NCBI GenBank assembly: GCA_002296885.1
Contig: DBIH01000127.1
Location: 1-28,299, forward strand
Reading direction: 5' to 3'
Length of the DNA stretch: 28,299 nucleotides
Source of the DNA: Flavobacterium sp. UBA807
GTDB lineage: Bacteria; Bacteroidota; Bacteroidia; Flavobacteriales; Flavobacteriaceae
The translations under genes and the position numbers were made by a program. Of this stretch, positions 24,386 through 28,299 are shown in pieces (position 1 is the first letter of the stretch; the number at the start of each line of letters is the position of its first letter). Under the pieces are notes generated by a model that saw only the letters and a list, made by a program, of their open reading frames with translations, was not told where the DNA came from and ran no database searches.

Positions 24386-25582
24386 ATGAAAATGAAAAAA
24401 ATCGCAATATTAATTTTATTCGCCTCTATACAAATTATCAATGCGCAACAAGACAGTCGAGTAATCACAACCGGTGTCCCTTTTCTTTTAGTGGCTGCTG
24501 ATGCCCGCTCTGCCGGTATGGCTGATCAGGGAGTTGCTACTGCTCCTGATACTTTTTCACAACAGTGGAATCCCGCCAAATATGCTTTTGTTGTAGATAA
24601 ACAAGGCTTTTCTGCCAGTTATACACCATATCTGACTGACTTGGTTAATGATATTTCATTAGGACAGGCGACCTACTATAACAGAATTAGCGAAAGAAGT
24701 GCCTTTGCAGGTAGTTTGCGTTATTTTGGTTTGGGTGAAATTGAGTTGAGACAAAATGCCGATGACCCAGCTCAGATTGTTAAGCCAAGTGAGTTGGCAT
24801 TAGATGGATCATATGCTTTGAAACTTAGTGAAAAATTCTCGATGGCTGTTGCCGGAAGATATATCCGTTCAGCCTTAAGAATCCCAACCGGTGACTCCGG
24901 CGATTCTAAGCCTGCAAGTACTTTTGCAGTTGATATTGCAGGTTATTTTGTAGGTGAAGAAACTGCCTACTCTGATTTCAATGGTCGTTTACGTCTTGGT
25001 TTTAACTTCTCAAATATGGGTCCTAAAATCAACTATGACGCAGGATCTTCTGATGATAACAGTGCTAACTTCCTTCCTGCTATCATGAGACTGGGTGGCG
25101 GTTATGATTTCATACTTGACGATTTTAATAAGGTTTCCGTAAGCGTTGAGTTAGCTAAGCTTTTAGTCCCTACACCACAAAGTGCCGATTTGAATGGCGA
25201 TGGATTAATCACAACTCCTGAAGAAATTGCTTTAAGAGATCAAAACAATGCCGATTATAACAAAATCAACTGGGTTTCCGGTATGTTTAAATCATTCAAT
25301 GATGCCCCGGGTGGATTTAGCGAAGAACTTAAAGAGTTTACTTATTCTGTAGGAACAGAATATCTATACCAGGATTCGTTTGCTTTCCGTTTAGGATATT
25401 TCCACGAAAGCCCAATTAAAGGAGCAAGAAAGTTTTTCTCCCTTGGAGCCGGATTCAAATACAATGTAGTTAAAGTAGATGTATCGTATCTGTTCTCCGC
25501 ATCAAAAGTGAAAAACCCATTAGAGAATACGCTTCGTTTCTCATTATCGTTTGCCTTTGGTGATAAATACGACGATTATTAA
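24386..25582 (+). CDS. porV: PorV, type IX secretion outer-membrane beta-barrel protein
   Basis: A 398-residue protein with a signal peptide (core at 5-17, cleavage after NAQ) and a mature N-terminus VITTGVPFLLVAADARSAGM followed by GVATAPDTFSQQWNPAKYAF, the PorV/LptO hallmark. The rest alternates beta-strands of a FadL-like barrel and ends in a strand, LRFSLSFAFGDKYDDY, suited to outer-membrane insertion. PorV shuttles T9SS cargo from the translocon to the PorU sortase complex. An insert with DLNGDGLITTPEEI (about 270-283) looks like an EF-hand-type calcium loop. It is adjacent to porU, 32 bases apart, with its own promoter. ATG at 24392 is an alternative start. Confidence 0.94.
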   Translation: MKMKKIAILILFASIQIINAQQDSRVITTGVPFLLVAADARSAGMADQGVATAPDTFSQQWNPAKYAFVVDKQGFSASYTPYLTDLVNDISLGQATYYNRISERSAFAGSLRYFGLGEIELRQNADDPAQIVKPSELALDGSYALKLSEKFSMAVAGRYIRSALRIPTGDSGDSKPASTFAVDIAGYFVGEETAYSDFNGRLRLGFNFSNMGPKINYDAGSSDDNSANFLPAIMRLGGGYDFILDDFNKVSVSVELAKLLVPTPQSADLNGDGLITTPEEIALRDQNNADYNKINWVSGMFKSFNDAPGGFSEELKEFTYSVGTEYLYQDSFAFRLGYFHESPIKGARKFFSLGAGFKYNVVKVDVSYLFSASKVKNPLENTLRFSLSFAFGDKYDDY

Positions 25583-25606
25583 TAGTTAATAAATAATAAA
25601 AACAAT

Positions 25607-25641
25607 ATCCAAATTTCAAAAAAGAGATTTGGATTTTTTTT
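25607..25641 (+). terminator. Terminator after porV
   Basis: ATCCAAATTTC pairs with GAGATTTGGAT (11 pairs, one T-G wobble) around an A6 loop and is followed by a run of eight T. It is 24 bases after the porV stop. Confidence 0.9.
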
Positions 25642-25743
25642 CCTCGATAAAGAATGAAATAACCATTTGCAAAATAGAAATTTAAAAGTCAATGATCCAT
25701 AATGGTTGTTCCATCTTCCACTAAAAAAAATTATTTAATTCGG

Positions 25744-26226
25744 ATGAAAAAAATAGAAATCAACACCTCGTTCACCGCTTTTGAATCTGTTGCAGAACTT
25801 CCACAAGACGTTCAGGATTTAATGCACAAAGCCATTGAAGTCAGAAAAAATGCTTATGCTCCATATTCCAAATTCAGAGTTGGTGCTGCATTGCTTTTAG
25901 ACAATGGTAAAGTCATGCTCGGTTCCAATCAGGAGAATGCCGCCTATCCTTCCGGACTTTGTGCCGAAAGGACTGCTATCTTCCATTCAAACTCAATTTA
26001 TCCGGATGCCAAAATCATTAAAATGGCGATTTCTGCTACTTCAGATGTAAATCCTACGCTTTCTCCTACCCCGCCATGCGGTGCATGCAGACAGGCGATA
26101 TCTGAATATGAATTCAAACAAAACACACCGATAGAAATTTATTTTATGGGGGAAAGCGGTGAAGTTTACAAATCGGATTCGCTTAAAAATTTATTGCCTT
26201 TAACCTTCGACAAAAACTTCCTATAA
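25744..26226 (+). CDS. cdd: Cytidine deaminase
   Basis: A 160-residue zinc-dependent deaminase of the homotetrameric type. It hydrolyses cytidine and deoxycytidine to uridine and deoxyuridine plus ammonia in pyrimidine salvage. Motifs are complete: YAPYSKFRVGAALL (substrate binding, 38-51), CAERTA (zinc ligand Cys73, catalytic Glu75) and PCGACRQ (zinc ligands Cys112 and Cys115). I chose the ATG at 25744, which gives the usual N-terminus; an in-frame ATG at 25702 would add 14 residues without family support. It stands between the porV terminator and the pdhA promoter, so it is probably monocistronic. This cdd position between porV and pdhA matches Flavobacterium order. Confidence 0.95.
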   Translation: MKKIEINTSFTAFESVAELPQDVQDLMHKAIEVRKNAYAPYSKFRVGAALLLDNGKVMLGSNQENAAYPSGLCAERTAIFHSNSIYPDAKIIKMAISATSDVNPTLSPTPPCGACRQAISEYEFKQNTPIEIYFMGESGEVYKSDSLKNLLPLTFDKNFL

Positions 26227-26250
26227 CTGTAAAAAATTAGGCTTTTAAAT

Positions 26251-26281
26251 TTTACTTCTTAGTCGGAATGTTTTACTTTTG
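26251..26281 (+). promoter_or_regulatory. Candidate pdhA-pdhC promoter
   Basis: TACTTTTG (26274-26281) matches the -7 element TAnnTTTG. TTTA at 26251-26254, one base from TTTG, lies 19 bases upstream. The ATG is 84 bases downstream, leaving a leader of about 75 bases. Confidence 0.55.
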
Positions 26282-26365
26282 CCTTTCGCAAATTTGTGTG
26301 TGAGTGAACTCTTTTGCGTTGAATCATAATTTAGAACACAATAACGCTTTAGCAAAAAGTAAAAA

Positions 26366-27364
26366 ATGAAAGAAGTAACCAGAGAAGTTTATTTGAAATG
26401 GTATGAAGACATGCTGTTTTGGAGAAAGTTTGAAGACAAACTTGCCGCACTTTATATTCAACAAAAAGTTAGAGGATTCCTTCACTTATATAACGGCCAG
26501 GAAGCGGTATTAGCAGGAGCTTTACACGCTATGAATCTTGGTAAAGACAAAATGATTACAGCCTATCGTAATCACGTGCAGCCAATAGGAATGGGCGTTG
26601 ACCCAAAAGCGGTTATGGCAGAATTACTTGGAAAAGTCACCGGAACATCAAAAGGAATGGGTGGTTCTATGCACATTTTCTCAAAAGAACACGGATTTTA
26701 CGGAGGTCATGGTATCGTTGGAGCACAGATTCCAGTTGGTGCCGGTATGGCTTTCGCCGATAAATATTTTAACACCGGAGGTGTAACGCTTACCTACTTT
26801 GGTGATGGTGCTGCACGTCAGGGTTCATTGCACGAAGCTTTCAACATGGCAATGCTTTGGAAATTACCTGTAGTATTCATTTGTGAAAACAATGGATACG
26901 CCATGGGAACTTCAGTAGAAAGAACTGCCAATCATACTGACATTTGGAAACTTGGTTTAGGCTACGAAATGCCGTGTGGCCCGGTTGACGGAATGAATCC
27001 TGTTAAAGTTGCCGAAGCGATGCATGAAGCTATGGAAAGAGCCCGTCGTGGTGACGGACCAACATTCCTTGAAATGAAAACCTACCGATACAGAGGTCAC
27101 TCGATGTCTGATGCTCAGTTATACCGTTCAAAAGAAGAGGTAGAAGAGTACAAAAAAATTGACCCAATCACACAAGTACTTGATATCATCATGGAGAAAA
27201 GCTACGCTACAAAAGAAGCTATTGAAGCCATTGATGAGCGTGTAAAAGATTTGGTGGAAGAATGTGCAACATTCGCCGAAGAATCTGCTTTCCCGGAAGC
27301 ACAGCAATTGTATGATGTGGTTTACGAACAAGAAAATTATCCTTTCATCCCTCACAGATTATAA
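26366..27364 (+). CDS. pdhA: Pyruvate dehydrogenase E1 component, alpha subunit
   Basis: A 332-residue E1-alpha subunit. With E1-beta and thiamine diphosphate it decarboxylates pyruvate and passes the acetyl group to the E2 lipoyl arm. The thiamine diphosphate/Mg motif starts at GDGAARQG (G146-D147-G148) and ends at CENNGYAMGT (N175, N176). The phosphorylation-loop region YRYRGHSMSDAQLYR and the N-terminal YNGQEAVLAG and YRNHVQP motifs are normal for the family. It is followed after 3 bases by the E2 gene. No E1-beta gene lies between them, so that subunit must be encoded elsewhere, an arrangement common in Flavobacteriaceae. Confidence 0.96.
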   Translation: MKEVTREVYLKWYEDMLFWRKFEDKLAALYIQQKVRGFLHLYNGQEAVLAGALHAMNLGKDKMITAYRNHVQPIGMGVDPKAVMAELLGKVTGTSKGMGGSMHIFSKEHGFYGGHGIVGAQIPVGAGMAFADKYFNTGGVTLTYFGDGAARQGSLHEAFNMAMLWKLPVVFICENNGYAMGTSVERTANHTDIWKLGLGYEMPCGPVDGMNPVKVAEAMHEAMERARRGDGPTFLEMKTYRYRGHSMSDAQLYRSKEEVEEYKKIDPITQVLDIIMEKSYATKEAIEAIDERVKDLVEECATFAEESAFPEAQQLYDVVYEQENYPFIPHRL

Positions 27365-27367
27365 AAT

Positions 27368-28299
27368 ATGGCAACAAAAGTAACAATGCCGCGTTTGAGC
27401 GATACGATGACTGAAGGAACAGTTGCCACTTGGTTAAAAAAAGTAGGTGATACTGTAAAAGAAGGTGATATCCTAGCAGAAATTGAAACGGATAAAGCTA
27501 CTATGGAATTTGAATCTTTCAATGCCGGTACTTTATTATACATAGGAATTCCTGAAGGTGAAACCGCTCCGGTAGATTCTCTTTTGGCAATTATTGGAAA
27601 AGAAGGCGAAGACATTTCCGGATTAATTTCCGGTGATGTGAAAGTTGAAACTGTCACACCGAGCGCAGCCGAGGTGCCTCAACCAACAGCCAACAACCAA
27701 CAACCAGCAACAACTTCTTTACCAAAAGGAGTTGTAGTGGTAACTATGCCTCGTTTGAGTGATACCATGACCGAAGGAACTGTGGCAACCTGGTTGAAAA
27801 AAGTAGGTGACGAAATAAAAGAAGGTGATATCCTTGCGGAAATCGAAACCGATAAAGCTACTATGGAATTTGAATCTTTCAACTCCGGAACTTTATTGTC
27901 TATCGGAATTCAGGAAGGACAATCGGCTCCGGTTGATAGTGTTCTGGCTATTATTGGCCCTGCAGGAACAGATGTTTCAGGGATTGCTGAAAACTTCAAA
28001 AAAGGTGGTAGCGGAAGTGAAGTTTCAAGAGGAGTTGTAGAAACACCCGCTTCTGCCCCGGCTCCAATTCAGGAAATAGCAGCTAATGTTGGAGGAAGAA
28101 TATTTGCTTCTCCATTAGCAAAACAAATAGCAAAAGATAAAGGAATCAATCTTTCCCAAATAAAAGGGACTGGTGAAAACGGAAGGATTACCAAAAGCGA
28201 TGTAGAAAACTTTACTCCATCCACTACTGTCATCCCGAGCGCAGTCGAGGGATCTCAACCACAAGCTCAGGCTCCTACAGTAAGACCATTTATTCCGGC
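27368..28299 (+). CDS. pdhC: Pyruvate dehydrogenase E2 (dihydrolipoamide acetyltransferase), 5' part
   Basis: The reading frame is open from the ATG at 27368 to the window end (310 codons), so the gene is partial. It has two lipoyl domains (about 1-80 and 121-200) with lipoylation site ETDKATMEFE (Lys43 and Lys163), Ala/Pro-rich linkers, and a peripheral subunit-binding domain with ASPLAKQIAKDKGI and GTGENGRITKSDV (about 247-282). The catalytic domain lies beyond the window. E2 forms the core of the complex and transfers acetyl from lipoate to CoA. The two lipoyl domains are near identical in DNA at a 360-base offset, showing recent duplication or conversion. Both linkers contain a related 35-base insert (27650-27684 and 28226-28260). 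Confidence 0.95.
   Translation, partial: MATKVTMPRLSDTMTEGTVATWLKKVGDTVKEGDILAEIETDKATMEFESFNAGTLLYIGIPEGETAPVDSLLAIIGKEGEDISGLISGDVKVETVTPSAAEVPQPTANNQQPATTSLPKGVVVVTMPRLSDTMTEGTVATWLKKVGDEIKEGDILAEIETDKATMEFESFNSGTLLSIGIQEGQSAPVDSVLAIIGPAGTDVSGIAENFKKGGSGSEVSRGVVETPASAPAPIQEIAANVGGRIFASPLAKQIAKDKGINLSQIKGTGENGRITKSDVENFTPSTTVIPSAVEGSQPQAQAPTVRPFIP
27650..27684. repeat. Dispersed-repeat-like 35-mer in pdhC linker 1
   Basis: ACTGTCACACCGAGCGCAGC is the start of a 35-base stretch identical at 29 positions to 28226-28260. Its core CCGAGCGCAG-CGAGG resembles short GTCAT-CGAGCG-AGTCGAG intergenic repeats of Bacteroidota as I recall them. It is read as TPSAAEVPQP, after which comes a CAAC-rich tract (27680-27713). 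Confidence 0.6.
28226..28260. repeat. Dispersed-repeat-like 35-mer in pdhC linker 2
   Basis: This is the second copy, containing GTCATCCCGAGCGCAGTCGA. It is in the same reading frame as the first copy (read as VIPSAVEGSQP) and also lies in an inter-domain linker. Confidence 0.6.

Noticed and set aside
25661..25707. Inverted repeat AACCATT / AATGGTT before cdd
   Set aside because: Seven-base arms separated by about 30 bases in AT-rich DNA are expected by chance, and there is no positional support for an operator.
25702..25743. Upstream ATG for cytidine deaminase
   Set aside because: It adds 14 residues not typical of the family; the ATG at 25744 gives a normal N-terminus.
27352..27882. Two - strand frames opposite pdhC that resemble each other
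   Set aside because: Their similarity simply reflects the duplicated lipoyl domains on the + strand.
1..28299. Insertion sequences, CRISPR arrays, tRNA or rRNA genes
   Set aside because: I found no transposase motifs, no regularly spaced repeats, and no cloverleaf or rRNA-like sequence in the window.

Overview
The window is AT-rich and is best explained as a chromosome segment of a Flavobacterium-like member of the Flavobacteriaceae (Bacteroidota). The main evidence is the right half, which carries gldJ (gliding and type IX secretion lipoprotein), porU (T9SS sortase) and porV (T9SS outer-membrane protein), followed by cdd and the pyruvate dehydrogenase genes pdhA and pdhC. Several upstream regions also carry the Bacteroidota -7 promoter element TAnnTTTG. 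All assignments come from reading the translations; no database search was possible.

Left region (about 1-15,820): an accessory sulfur and metal-handling island, all on the + strand, in three transcription blocks. Block 1 (49-3436, terminator at 3460-3487) encodes a DUF983 zinc-ribbon membrane protein, a persulfide-dioxygenase/double-rhodanese fusion, a single-domain rhodanese, a DUF2892 membrane protein, a small HMA protein, a thioredoxin, a 33-residue membrane peptide and a secreted cysteine-repeat protein. Block 2 (3575-9541, terminator at 9547-9572) encodes a small cell-envelope protein of unknown function, a 1450-residue fusion of a CzcA-type RND pump to a TolC-type outer-membrane channel, and its lipoprotein adaptor. 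Block 3 (9645-15,819) encodes a second complete RND system (TolC, adaptor, pump), a PII-like small protein and a second DUF2892 protein. Together they suggest oxidation and trafficking of sulfane sulfur coupled to metal binding and export. The coupling is inference from gene order.

Middle (about 15,820-17,170): a PAP2-fold membrane protein whose two catalytic histidines both read as glutamine, then about 580 bases without a convincing gene but with several hairpins.

Right region (17,172-28,299): core genes. murF and gldJ lie on the - strand with a strong terminator between them. Divergently on the + strand come porU and porV (porV with its own promoter inside the end of porU), a terminator, cdd, pdhA and the 5' part of pdhC. 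GldJ, PorU and PorV act in gliding and type IX secretion, MurF in peptidoglycan precursor synthesis, Cdd in pyrimidine salvage, and PdhA/PdhC in acetyl-CoA formation. pdhC has two near-identical lipoyl domains, and both inter-domain linkers contain a related 35-base sequence that looks like a captured dispersed repeat. The window ends inside pdhC.
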